A DNA stretch of 64,000 nt from Micromonospora sp. DSM 45708. GTDB lineage: Bacteria > Actinomycetota > Actinomycetes > Mycobacteriales > Micromonosporaceae. The stretch lies in NCBI RefSeq assembly GCF_039566955.1, contig NZ_CP154796.1:2542001-2606000 (forward strand), written 5' to 3'. The notes under the pieces were generated by a model. The model did not search any database. It saw only the letters and a list, made by a program, of their open reading frames with translations, and was not told where the DNA came from. Numbering within the stretch: the first letter of the stretch is position 1; the number at the start of each line of letters is the position of its first letter. The position numbers were made by a program, and so were the translations under genes. Positions 8,062 through 15,083 of the stretch are shown here, piece by piece.

Positions 8062-8978
8062 CCGTGCGGCTGCCCGACCCGTCCGTCACCGGCACGCGCG
8101 GTCCGGGACTGCTGCTCGGCATCGACTTCGGCGGCACGAAGATGGCGGTCGGGGTGTCCGACGCGGACGGCCGGCTGCTGGCCCACCGCCGGGTGCCCAC
8201 GCACGCCGAGCAGGGCGCGTCACAGGCGCTGTCCCGGGCACTGAAGCTGGCCGGTGACCTGGTCGGCGAGGTCGGTGGCCCGCTCGCCGCCGCGGGCGTG
8301 GCGTCGCCCGGCGTGGTCCGTCCGGACGGCATCGACCTGGCGCCCAACGTGCCGGGCTGGGAGCGGCTGCGGCTGGCCGACGCGGTCCGTGACGCGCTGG
8401 ACGTGCCCCGGGTCGCGGTGGACAACGACCTGAACGCCGCCGCCCTGGCCGAGCTGCGGCTGGGCGCGCTGCGCGGTGTCGACCCCGGGCTGGTGGTGGG
8501 CATCGGCACCGGCATCGCGGCGGCCGTGACGGTCGGCGGCGCGGTGCTGCCCGGCCATCGGGGCGCGGCCGGCGAGATCGGGTACGCGGTGGCCGGCGCG
8601 CCCTGGCCGGGCACGATGCTGGAGTTGGACTTCTCCGGCCGGGCGCTGGACCGGCTCGCCGCCGACCTCGGTGTGCCGGACGGGGCCGCCGGCCTCGCCG
8701 CCGCCGCCGAGGCGCCGGGCGCGGCGCGCGACGCGCTGGCCGCCCGGGTCGACGAGGCGGCCCGGACGCTGGTGACCTGCTGCCTGCTGCTCGATCCGCA
8801 GCGGATCGTGCTGGTCGGCGGCGTGACGCGCAGCGCGGTGATCCGGCGGATGCTTGTCGACCGGCTGACCGAGGCGCTGCCGCACCCGCCCGACGTGGTG
8901 CGCTCCCGTTTCGCCGACGACTCGGCGTTGTACGGCGCGCTGGCGCTGGCCCGGGACACGGTGCCGGTCCCACGCTGA
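8058..8978 (+). CDS. ROK-family protein without the zinc motif
   Basis: A complete ROK protein of 306 aa with no room for an N-terminal DNA-binding domain, so it is kinase-like. The ATP phosphate-binding loop GIDFGGTK is at about residues 17-24, and VDNDLN holds the catalytic Asp. The segment that is normally GEIGH followed by a CxCGxxGC zinc site reads GEIGYAVAGAPWPG and contains no His or Cys ligands, so a canonical glucokinase is unlikely. GTG at 8058 overlaps the lyase stop codon (GTGA). It closes the operon and is a second ROK beside the truncated one at 1-783. It may phosphorylate or sense a pathway intermediate; this is inference. Confidence 0.82.
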   Translation: MTVRLPDPSVTGTRGPGLLLGIDFGGTKMAVGVSDADGRLLAHRRVPTHAEQGASQALSRALKLAGDLVGEVGGPLAAAGVASPGVVRPDGIDLAPNVPGWERLRLADAVRDALDVPRVAVDNDLNAAALAELRLGALRGVDPGLVVGIGTGIAAAVTVGGAVLPGHRGAAGEIGYAVAGAPWPGTMLELDFSGRALDRLAADLGVPDGAAGLAAAAEAPGAARDALAARVDEAARTLVTCCLLLDPQRIVLVGGVTRSAVIRRMLVDRLTEALPHPPDVVRSRFADDSALYGALALARDTVPVPR

Positions 8979-9242
8979 CCGCGCCGACGATGTAGGTTGC
9001 ATCACATTTTTCGACGCCCCCGGTGACCGGCACCGGAGACGATATTTGTTGCCCCGCAACGGATTCGGCCTGGTGGGGCGCGGTCGTCGAACAGGCGGTG
9101 CGCCCCGCCGGGCACGCACCGGAACGGCCCCGGCACCGGTGGTGAAGACCGATCGAGCGTCGGTGATCGCGGATTTGCAGCCGTCATTACGCTGCGGGTG
9201 GTTGATCGCCGGAACCACGGACGACAGGTGGAAGAACCTCAG

Positions 9243-10247
9243 ATGAGTGACAATCACCCTCCCTACGGAGGTTATCCGGACCCGAACGCCGGAGCGTGGG
9301 GCAACCAGCCCGACCCCAACGCGCCCTACGGCCAGCAGCCGGCCTCCGGTGCGCCCTACGGCCAGCAGCCGGCGTCGGGTGCCCCGTACGGCGCGCAGCC
9401 CGCGTCCGGCGCGCCCTACGGCACGCAGCCGGCCTCCGGCGCGCCGTTCGGCGCGCAGCCGGGTGCGCCGTACCCGCCGCAGCCCGGCTATCCCGGGCAG
9501 CCGGCCCCGTTCGCGCCGGTCCCGCCGCCGGCCAAGTCGAAGAAGGGGCTGATCGTCGGCCTCGCCGCCGGGGCGGTGACGCTCACGCTGCTGTGCTGCG
9601 GCGGCGGGCTCGCCTACGTCGCGTTCGGCGGCGACGACAAGGACGACCCGACGCCGATCGCGTCCGGCAGCACGACTCCCGGCCCCGGTGCCACGACGCC
9701 CGGCCCGACCGAGTCCGCGCCGGAGTCGACCGGGCCGGACGAGCCGTCCAACAACGACGCGCTGACCGCCCGCTACTCCAGCGAGATGTCCGCGGTCTGC
9801 GACGGCGGGGCGATCCTCAACGCCGCGCCGTACACCACCCCGGCGAACGCGAAGGCGTACGTCTTCTCGAACTCCCCGGACCGGCCGTCGTACTGGTCGC
9901 AGAAGTCCTTCAGCTCGGAGAAGCCGTACTACGCCAAGTCGGCGGACTTCGCCACCGTGTCGGTGATCGGCTGCCTCAAGATGGTCGACGGCAGCGAGGG
10001 CACGCCGAAGAAATGCCAGTACAAGGCCAGCGACGGCAAGGCCGTCACGGTCGACTACATCTCCTCGCGGTACACGCTGACGTTCCACGCGGCGAAGACC
10101 GGCGAGAAGATCGGCGACGGCGGCACCGTGACCGCGCCGGCCGCCCGCTGCCCGAGCTTCATCTCCTACAACAAGGTGACGATGAAGTCGTACGCGGCGC
10201 CGGACAGCGGCACCATGGAGGCGGCGCTCGACCGCTTCCTGAAGTAG
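9243..10247 (+). CDS. Membrane-anchored Pro/Gly-rich repeat protein, function unknown
   Basis: A 334-aa protein with three parts. Residues 1-95 are a cytoplasmic low-complexity region rich in Pro, Gly, Gln and Tyr, with five decapeptide repeats of the form APYGxQPASG. Residues about 100-125 are one membrane span preceded by KSKKG. After a Thr/Ser/Pro-rich linker, about 150 extracellular residues contain several Cys (CDGGA, GCLKM, KKCQY, ARCPS) and are likely disulphide-linked. Similar architecture, a disordered N-tail plus one helix plus a small exported domain, is common in actinobacteria. I do not recognise the exported domain. ATG at 9243 is preferred because the upstream extension to 9198 has no coding character. 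A strong terminator follows. The 264 bp before it hold no gene I can support. Confidence 0.75.
   Translation: MSDNHPPYGGYPDPNAGAWGNQPDPNAPYGQQPASGAPYGQQPASGAPYGAQPASGAPYGTQPASGAPFGAQPGAPYPPQPGYPGQPAPFAPVPPPAKSKKGLIVGLAAGAVTLTLLCCGGGLAYVAFGGDDKDDPTPIASGSTTPGPGATTPGPTESAPESTGPDEPSNNDALTARYSSEMSAVCDGGAILNAAPYTTPANAKAYVFSNSPDRPSYWSQKSFSSEKPYYAKSADFATVSVIGCLKMVDGSEGTPKKCQYKASDGKAVTVDYISSRYTLTFHAAKTGEKIGDGGTVTAPAARCPSFISYNKVTMKSYAAPDSGTMEAALDRFLK
9321..9462 (+). repeat. In-frame 30-bp tandem repeats
   Basis: Four 30-bp units (9321-9350, 9351-9380, 9381-9410, 9411-9440) and a shortened fifth copy encode APYG(Q/A/T)QPASG. Differences between copies are mostly synonymous or limited to the variable fifth residue, so the repeat is kept at protein level. 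Copy number is likely to vary between strains. Confidence 0.9.
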
Positions 10248-10254
10248 GTGCGTG

Positions 10255-10302
10255 AGGAGGGGGCCCCGCTTATGCAGAATGCGACAAGCGGGGCCCCCTC
10301 CT
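10255..10302 (+). terminator. Strong terminator hairpin
   Basis: A perfect 17-bp inverted repeat (10255-10271 with 10286-10302; arm core GGGGCCCCGCTT) with a 14-nt loop starts 8 bp after the stop codon of the repeat protein gene. It lacks a long U-run, as is usual in actinomycetes. It separates that gene from the LuxR regulator. Confidence 0.85.
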
Positions 10303-10392
10303 TGTCACCCGCCGGGCGGCGCGGTGTTGGGAAGGTGACCGGTGTCGGCTTGCCGACGTGGGAATCCCGGGTCGACTCCTAGGGTCCCGCTC

Positions 10393-11160
10393 GTGACGCT
10401 TCCCACCACCGCCGCGGCGGACCAGGCGTGGATACGCGAGATGGCGACCGGGATCGGGGCGCTGCGGGGCCCCGCGCTCGTCGACACCGTGCTGGCCGCC
10501 GTCGGCCGCCGGCTCGACAGCGAACTGTCCACCTACGCCGAACTCGACCTGGCCACGCTGCGCCTGCCCGACCTCGCCGCCGACCGGCCGGTGGACCGGG
10601 CGCTGGTCCACCGGATGCACCACCAGGTGACCGCCCACCCGCTGTTCGCGCCGACCGTCCACCGCTCGCACCCGTACCCGGGGCCACCGGCGCAGGTGAC
10701 CGACGTGCTGTCGGAGCGGCAGTGGCGGCAGCACGCGCTCTACCGGGAGGTGCTCGCGCCGCGCGGCATCGGCGCGCACACGGTCGCGCTGGTGGTCGGT
10801 CCGGCCCCGGTGCTGCGCTGGTACCAGTTCAACCGCGACCGCGCCTTCGACGCGCGCGAGATGGACCTGCTCACCCGCCTGCAACCGGCGCTGATCCCGG
10901 TGCACCGGCGCGCCTGCCTGCCCGCCGGTGTCGCCCTCCCCGGCGGCGCGACGCTCACCGGGCGGGAGGTGGAGGTGCTGCGCGGCATCGCCGAGGGGCT
11001 GACCGTGCCGGCGACCGCGCGTCGGCTGGGCCTGGCCGCCGGCACGGTCCGCAAGCACCTGGAACACGTGCACCGCAAGCTGGGCACCTCCGGGCCGGTC
11101 GCCACCGTCATGAAGGCGGTCGAACTCGGCATCCTGGAGGTGCCCGGCCGGCGGTCCTAG
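10393..11160 (+). CDS. LuxR-family transcriptional regulator
   Basis: A 255-aa regulator. The C-terminal 60 residues are a LuxR/FixJ helix-turn-helix: LTGREVEVLRGIAEGLTVPA, then ATARRLGLAAGTVRKHLEHVHRKLG, with the recognition helix in the second segment. The N-terminal 190 residues have no recognisable receiver or LuxR autoinducer domain and may sense a ligand. GTG at 10393 is preferred to the GTG at 10342. No Shine-Dalgarno sequence precedes it, but TAGGGT at 10379-10384 could be a -10 element giving a leaderless mRNA. The stop codon overlaps by 4 bp the stop codon of the convergent secreted-protein gene. Targets are unknown; the adjacent secreted protease-like pair is a candidate. Confidence 0.85.
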   Translation: MTLPTTAAADQAWIREMATGIGALRGPALVDTVLAAVGRRLDSELSTYAELDLATLRLPDLAADRPVDRALVHRMHHQVTAHPLFAPTVHRSHPYPGPPAQVTDVLSERQWRQHALYREVLAPRGIGAHTVALVVGPAPVLRWYQFNRDRAFDAREMDLLTRLQPALIPVHRRACLPAGVALPGGATLTGREVEVLRGIAEGLTVPATARRLGLAAGTVRKHLEHVHRKLGTSGPVATVMKAVELGILEVPGRRS

Positions 11161-11684
11161 CTGGTGGCGCAGGGCAGCGGCGCGCCCTGGCAGGCCCGGA
11201 TCAGCGAGCCGATCTCGACCTGGCCGATCCGCCGGTCGGCCAGCACCACGTCCACCACGGCCGCGGTGTCACCGACCGGCAGGTCCACCACCACGTCCGC
11301 CTCCTTGACCCGGGGCGTGTCGTGCGCGTTCCGCTTGCTGTCGTACACCCGGAGCGCCAGCGGGTCGTCGAGCGCCAGCGTGTCCAGCACCGTCCCGGCG
11401 GCGTCGCGCACCACGAGCTGGAACGGCCCGCCGGAGTCGCGCAGCGACGAGGCGAAGCCACGGTCGATCTCCAGCAGGTTCGGGCTGGCGGCCCGCGCCG
11501 ACACGCGCAGCCCGAGCCGCAGGTGCGTGCCGGTGGTCGGGTCCGCCGGGTCGACGGTCGGCGCCGGCACCACCGGCGCCGCGCCGGCCGCCGTCGGCGC
11601 GGCCTGCGAGGCGACCGCCACGGCGCCCAGGAACGGCAGCGCCAGCGCGGCCACGACCAGGGTACGGAGACGTCGGTTCAGCAT
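11157..11684 (-). CDS. Small secreted protein of unknown function
   Basis: A 175-aa protein with a Sec signal peptide (MLNRRLR, hydrophobic core LVVAALALPFLGAVAV, cleavage near ASQA-AP). The mature part has β-rich segments (LRLGLRVSARA, FQLVVRDAAG, ADVVVDLPVG) and a C-terminal cysteine pair, and matches no family that I recognise. Its ATG lies inside the end of the upstream HExxH gene (7-bp overlap), so translation is coupled and the two exported proteins are probably made in fixed ratio. It could be a partner, chaperone or inhibitor of that enzyme; this rests on linkage only. Confidence 0.75.
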   Translation of the reverse strand: MLNRRLRTLVVAALALPFLGAVAVASQAAPTAAGAAPVVPAPTVDPADPTTGTHLRLGLRVSARAASPNLLEIDRGFASSLRDSGGPFQLVVRDAAGTVLDTLALDDPLALRVYDSKRNAHDTPRVKEADVVVDLPVGDTAAVVDVVLADRRIGQVEIGSLIRACQGAPLPCATS

Positions 11685-13912
11685 TGCCCTCTCCCGCATC
11701 GTGCGAAGGTCGCCTCGGCGGCCCGGATGTCGTCGGCCCGCTCGACCGAGTTGTCGATCATGACGTCGGCCATCGGGCCGTCGCTGCGCCACCAACCGGT
11801 CGGGGTCACGCCGTCGGTGATCTCGTTGCAGGTGCCCGCGTCCGACCCGGCCCGCCGGCAGTCCGTCAACGAGTGGTAGGTGTTCTTCCCCTCGCCGTAC
11901 CAGTAGCCGCCGTCGCAGCAGTACTCGTCGCCCTCGTGGTAGGCGCTGTGGTGCAGCTCGTGCCAGCCCACGATCGGCGAGTCGGCGCTGAACACGGCGC
12001 CGGAGGCGTTGTCCCGGCAGTTGACGGTGTGCAGCACGCCGTTGGTTTCGGCGAAGCTGACCGGGCTGAACGCGCCGCGCCGGCACAACGCGTCGCCGTC
12101 CGGGCTGACCGTCACCTCGACCGGCACGTTCTGCACCCAGATCCCCACCTGCGACCAGTGCGTGCCGACCGAACTGGGGAACACCCGCGAGCGGATGCCC
12201 AGCAACTGCCAGGCGTTGTCGTCCACCGCGTTGCCGAACTGCCGCGCGCCGTCCAGCGTGGTGGTGTCGTAGCCGGTGCCCGGCGCGTACGCCACGTCGA
12301 TGGTCTGGTTCAACGGCCGGGTGTTCACCCGCCCGCCCGCGTCCACCACCGCCGGCACGCTGGCCCGCCACAGCGGGACCAGGGTCACCTCCGGCGTCTG
12401 CGACGGCGCCGGCGGGTTCAGGTCGGTGATCCGCCAGTCCGCCGTCGCCGTGCGCGCCTCCGGCACCCCGTCCGCCTCGCTCGCGGTCACCCGGTAGGCG
12501 ACCGCCGCGCCGGCCAGGATGTCCGCCGGGATCACCGCCTGGCACTCGCTTGCCTGTTCGCAGGTCTTCACCACGCGGGGCGCGAGCGTCACCGGGCGTC
12601 CGATCCAGCCGGCCGGGCTCATCTCCACCGTGATCCGGGCCGCCGGCCGGGCGGTGTGGTCGGTGGCGACCACCTTGGCGCGGATCGACGTGCCGGGCAC
12701 GGCCTGAGGGTTGACCGCCGGGACGCCCGGCTCGGCCAGCGCGTACACCTCCAGGCCGGGCGGCGGGTCGCTCACCGGCACGGTACGGGAGGCGGCCGGG
12801 AACGTCCGCCCGTCGTCGGCGGTGCCCTCCAGCGTGAACACGTAGCTGCCGGGAGTGGCCCAGGAGCCGTCGGCGTGCCGGCCGGTCCAGGAGAACGAGA
12901 TCGGGCCGGCGGCGCGGCGCTGGTCGGCGCTGCGGAACACCTCGACGCCGCCGCGCAGCACCCGCATCCGGAACGTGCCGGCGGCCGTCGCCACCGCGCT
13001 CACCACGATCGGGCCGCTGCGGTACTGCCAGTTCGTGGCCGGCTGGCTGGTCATGGCGGTGAACGCCAGGTTGACCCGCTGGACGACCCGGGCCTGGGTG
13101 GTCCGGGCCGAAGCGGCGTCGACCGGGTCGGCCACCGTGATCGTGTACCCGCCCAGGGCCGCGTACGACCCGTCCGACCAGCGCCCGTCCCAGTCCACGT
13201 TGAACGCGCCACCGTAGAACGGCGCCTCGGCCAGCACGAACGACGCCCCGGTCGCCTGCGACGTGACGGTGAACCGCAACGCCGACGGCACCGACAGCGA
13301 GCCGCTGATCATCAGCCGCTCACCGAGCCGCGGGTCGAACTCGCGCGGCGTGCCGGTCGGCGGCGGCGACGAGATGGCGACGTTGGTGGGCCGGGCCGCC
13401 ACCGTCACCGTGAAGATCGCCCGGGACGGCCCGCCGCTGGTGGTCCACCGGGACACCCCGGCCCGGCCGCCGAGCAGGTTCGTCGTCGCCCAGTCCTTCG
13501 CCGTGCCCGGGTTCAGGTCGGCCTGCTCGCGGCTGCCGCCCTCGGTGGAGTCGTCCTCCCACAGCTCGAAGTTGACCCGGAAGTTGCCGGTGACCGACCG
13601 CCCGGCGCAGACCGTGCGGGGGCCGACGATGTCCGTGCCGGGGGCCGCCGGCAGCGCCATCTCGCAGCGTTGCTGCTGACCGTCGTCCTGCGTGATGATC
13701 GCGACGCCGAACAGCTCCGGTGGGTCGCAGACGACCAGCCAGACCCGGTCCAGGCACTCCGTGGTGTGCATCTCGTCGGCCGTGACGGTGACCGTGGAGC
13801 CGTAACTCGCCGCGGCCGGTGCGGCCGGCAACGCGGCGGCGGACGCCACGCCGACCACCGTGGCCAGTGCCGCCGCCAGCAACGGCCGCAGCCGTCGACG
13901 TATCCGTTTCAT
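11678..13912 (-). CDS. Secreted HExxH metalloprotease-like protein with FlgD-type Ig repeats
   Basis: A 744-aa exported protein. A Sec signal peptide covers about residues 1-36 (MKRIRRRLRP, hydrophobic run, PAAPAAASYG). The middle contains at least two FlgD-like Ig repeats with the diagnostic W-x-G-R-x-x-DGS pattern: NVDWDGRWSDGSYA and SFSWTGRHADGSWA. Near the C-terminus HELHH at residues 651-655 is an HExxH zinc motif, followed by SAYHEGDEYCC; a downstream His and two acidic residues could complete the metal site. Several cysteines surround it. ATG at 13912 is chosen because GAGGGGGGAAA lies just upstream. It overlaps the next exported gene by 7 bp. I infer a secreted zinc peptidase; the exact family is uncertain and activity is unproven. 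Confidence 0.75.
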   Translation of the reverse strand: MKRIRRRLRPLLAAALATVVGVASAAALPAAPAAASYGSTVTVTADEMHTTECLDRVWLVVCDPPELFGVAIITQDDGQQQRCEMALPAAPGTDIVGPRTVCAGRSVTGNFRVNFELWEDDSTEGGSREQADLNPGTAKDWATTNLLGGRAGVSRWTTSGGPSRAIFTVTVAARPTNVAISSPPPTGTPREFDPRLGERLMISGSLSVPSALRFTVTSQATGASFVLAEAPFYGGAFNVDWDGRWSDGSYAALGGYTITVADPVDAASARTTQARVVQRVNLAFTAMTSQPATNWQYRSGPIVVSAVATAAGTFRMRVLRGGVEVFRSADQRRAAGPISFSWTGRHADGSWATPGSYVFTLEGTADDGRTFPAASRTVPVSDPPPGLEVYALAEPGVPAVNPQAVPGTSIRAKVVATDHTARPAARITVEMSPAGWIGRPVTLAPRVVKTCEQASECQAVIPADILAGAAVAYRVTASEADGVPEARTATADWRITDLNPPAPSQTPEVTLVPLWRASVPAVVDAGGRVNTRPLNQTIDVAYAPGTGYDTTTLDGARQFGNAVDDNAWQLLGIRSRVFPSSVGTHWSQVGIWVQNVPVEVTVSPDGDALCRRGAFSPVSFAETNGVLHTVNCRDNASGAVFSADSPIVGWHELHHSAYHEGDEYCCDGGYWYGEGKNTYHSLTDCRRAGSDAGTCNEITDGVTPTGWWRSDGPMADVMIDNSVERADDIRAAEATFARCGRGQC

Positions 13913-13991
13913 GGTGCGTTTCCCCCCTCGTCCGCCGACGCCCCGGCGGGGATCGGCGCAGACAACTGTGCGGATCGGGGGAGGCGCGGGC

Positions 13992-14011
13992 GATACGCGC
14001 ATGCGCGTATC
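13992..14011. promoter_or_regulatory. 20-bp perfect palindrome upstream of the HExxH gene
   Basis: GATACGCGCATGCGCGTATC is a perfect 20-bp palindrome located 80 bp upstream of the start codon of the secreted HExxH gene, in the only intergenic space available for its promoter. This fits an operator for a dimeric regulator; the nearby LuxR protein is a candidate. It has no flanking U-run, so it is unlikely to be a terminator. Confidence 0.55.
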
Positions 14012-14020
14012 CGGGACGGC

Positions 14021-14053
14021 CCCGTCCCGGCCGCGGACGGCGGCCGGGACGGG
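14021..14053 (-). terminator. Terminator hairpin after nrdB
   Basis: A 14-bp perfect inverted repeat (14021-14034 with 14040-14053; arm CCCGTCCCGGCCGC) and a 5-nt loop begins 8 bp after the nrdB stop codon. It is the probable end of the nrdAB transcript. Confidence 0.8.
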
Positions 14054-14060
14054 ACGCGGG

Positions 14061-15083
14061 TCAGAAGTCGTCGTCGAACGTGACGCTGCCGGTCACCCCG
14101 ACCTGGTACGCCGACACCCGCCGCTCGAAGAAGTTCGACAGCTCCTGCACGTCCTGCAACTCCATGAACGCGAACGGGTTGCCGCTGCCGTACATCGGCG
14201 CGATGCCCAGCGCCGCCAGCCGCCGGTCCGCCACGTGTTCCAGGTACGCGCGCATGTCGGCCGGCGACATCCCGGAGACGCCCTGGTCGAGCAGGTCCTC
14301 GGCGAACTGCGCCTCGCACTCCACCGCCTCGGCGAGCATGTCCCGGACCTGCCGCTCCAGCTCGGCGTCGAACAGCTCCGGCTCCTCGGCGCGGACGGTC
14401 TCCACCACGTCGAACGCGAACGCCATGTGCATCGACTCGTCGCGGAACACCCAGTTGGTGCCGGAGGCCAGCCCGTTGAGCAGCCCCCGCGAGCGCAGGA
14501 AGTAGACGTAGGCGAACGCGCCGTAGAAGAACAGCCCCTCGATGCACGCGGCGAAGCAGATGAGGTTGAGCAGGAACGCCCGCCGGTCGGACCGGGTGCG
14601 CAGCTCCCGCAACTCGTGGACCGAGTCGATCCAGCGGAAGCAGAACTCCGCCTTGCGGGCGATCGACGGGATGTTCTCCACCGCCGCGAACGCGGCGAAC
14701 CGCTCCCGCTCGTCCGGCACGTACGTGTCCAGCAGGTTGAGGTAGAACTGGACGTGCACCGCCTCCTCGAAGAGCTGGCGGGACAGGTAGAGCCGCCCCT
14801 CCGGCGAGTTGACGTGCTGGTAGAGGTTGAGCACCAGGTTGTTGGCGACGATGGTGTCGCCGGTGGCGAAGAACGCCACCAGCCGGGACACCAGGTGCCG
14901 CTCGGCCGGCGAGAGCTTCTCCAGGTCGGCCAGGTCGGCGTGCAGGTCCACCTCCTCGACGGTCCAGGTGTTGCGGATGGCGTCCCGGAACCGGTCGAAG
15001 AAGTGCGGGTAGCGCATCGGACGCAGGGTCAGGTCCATGCCCGGGTCGAGCAGCATCGGGCGGATCTCGGGCATCGTGGTCAC
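14061..15083 (-). CDS. nrdB: Class Ia ribonucleotide reductase, small (radical) subunit
   Basis: A 340-aa ferritin-like subunit that houses the diiron-tyrosyl radical used by NrdA to reduce ribonucleoside diphosphates. Iron ligands appear in helices as QLFEEAVHVQFY (E-x-x-H), IEGLFFYGAF (Glu) and FRDESMHMAFA (E-x-x-H). The C-terminal tail SVTFDDDF is acidic, as needed to dock on the large subunit. GTG at 15083 is chosen for its GTGA overlap with the nrdA stop codon and GAGG 7 bp upstream; ATG at 15074 is the alternative. It is co-transcribed with nrdA. No nrdS or nrdR gene follows in this window. Confidence 0.95.
   Translation of the reverse strand: MTTMPEIRPMLLDPGMDLTLRPMRYPHFFDRFRDAIRNTWTVEEVDLHADLADLEKLSPAERHLVSRLVAFFATGDTIVANNLVLNLYQHVNSPEGRLYLSRQLFEEAVHVQFYLNLLDTYVPDERERFAAFAAVENIPSIARKAEFCFRWIDSVHELRELRTRSDRRAFLLNLICFAACIEGLFFYGAFAYVYFLRSRGLLNGLASGTNWVFRDESMHMAFAFDVVETVRAEEPELFDAELERQVRDMLAEAVECEAQFAEDLLDQGVSGMSPADMRAYLEHVADRRLAALGIAPMYGSGNPFAFMELQDVQELSNFFERRVSAYQVGVTGSVTFDDDF

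Noticed and set aside
9046..9246. 66-codon open frame upstream of the repeat protein
   Set aside because: No ribosome-binding site, no hydrophobic or domain pattern, and composition like random GC-rich DNA; probably part of the promoter region.
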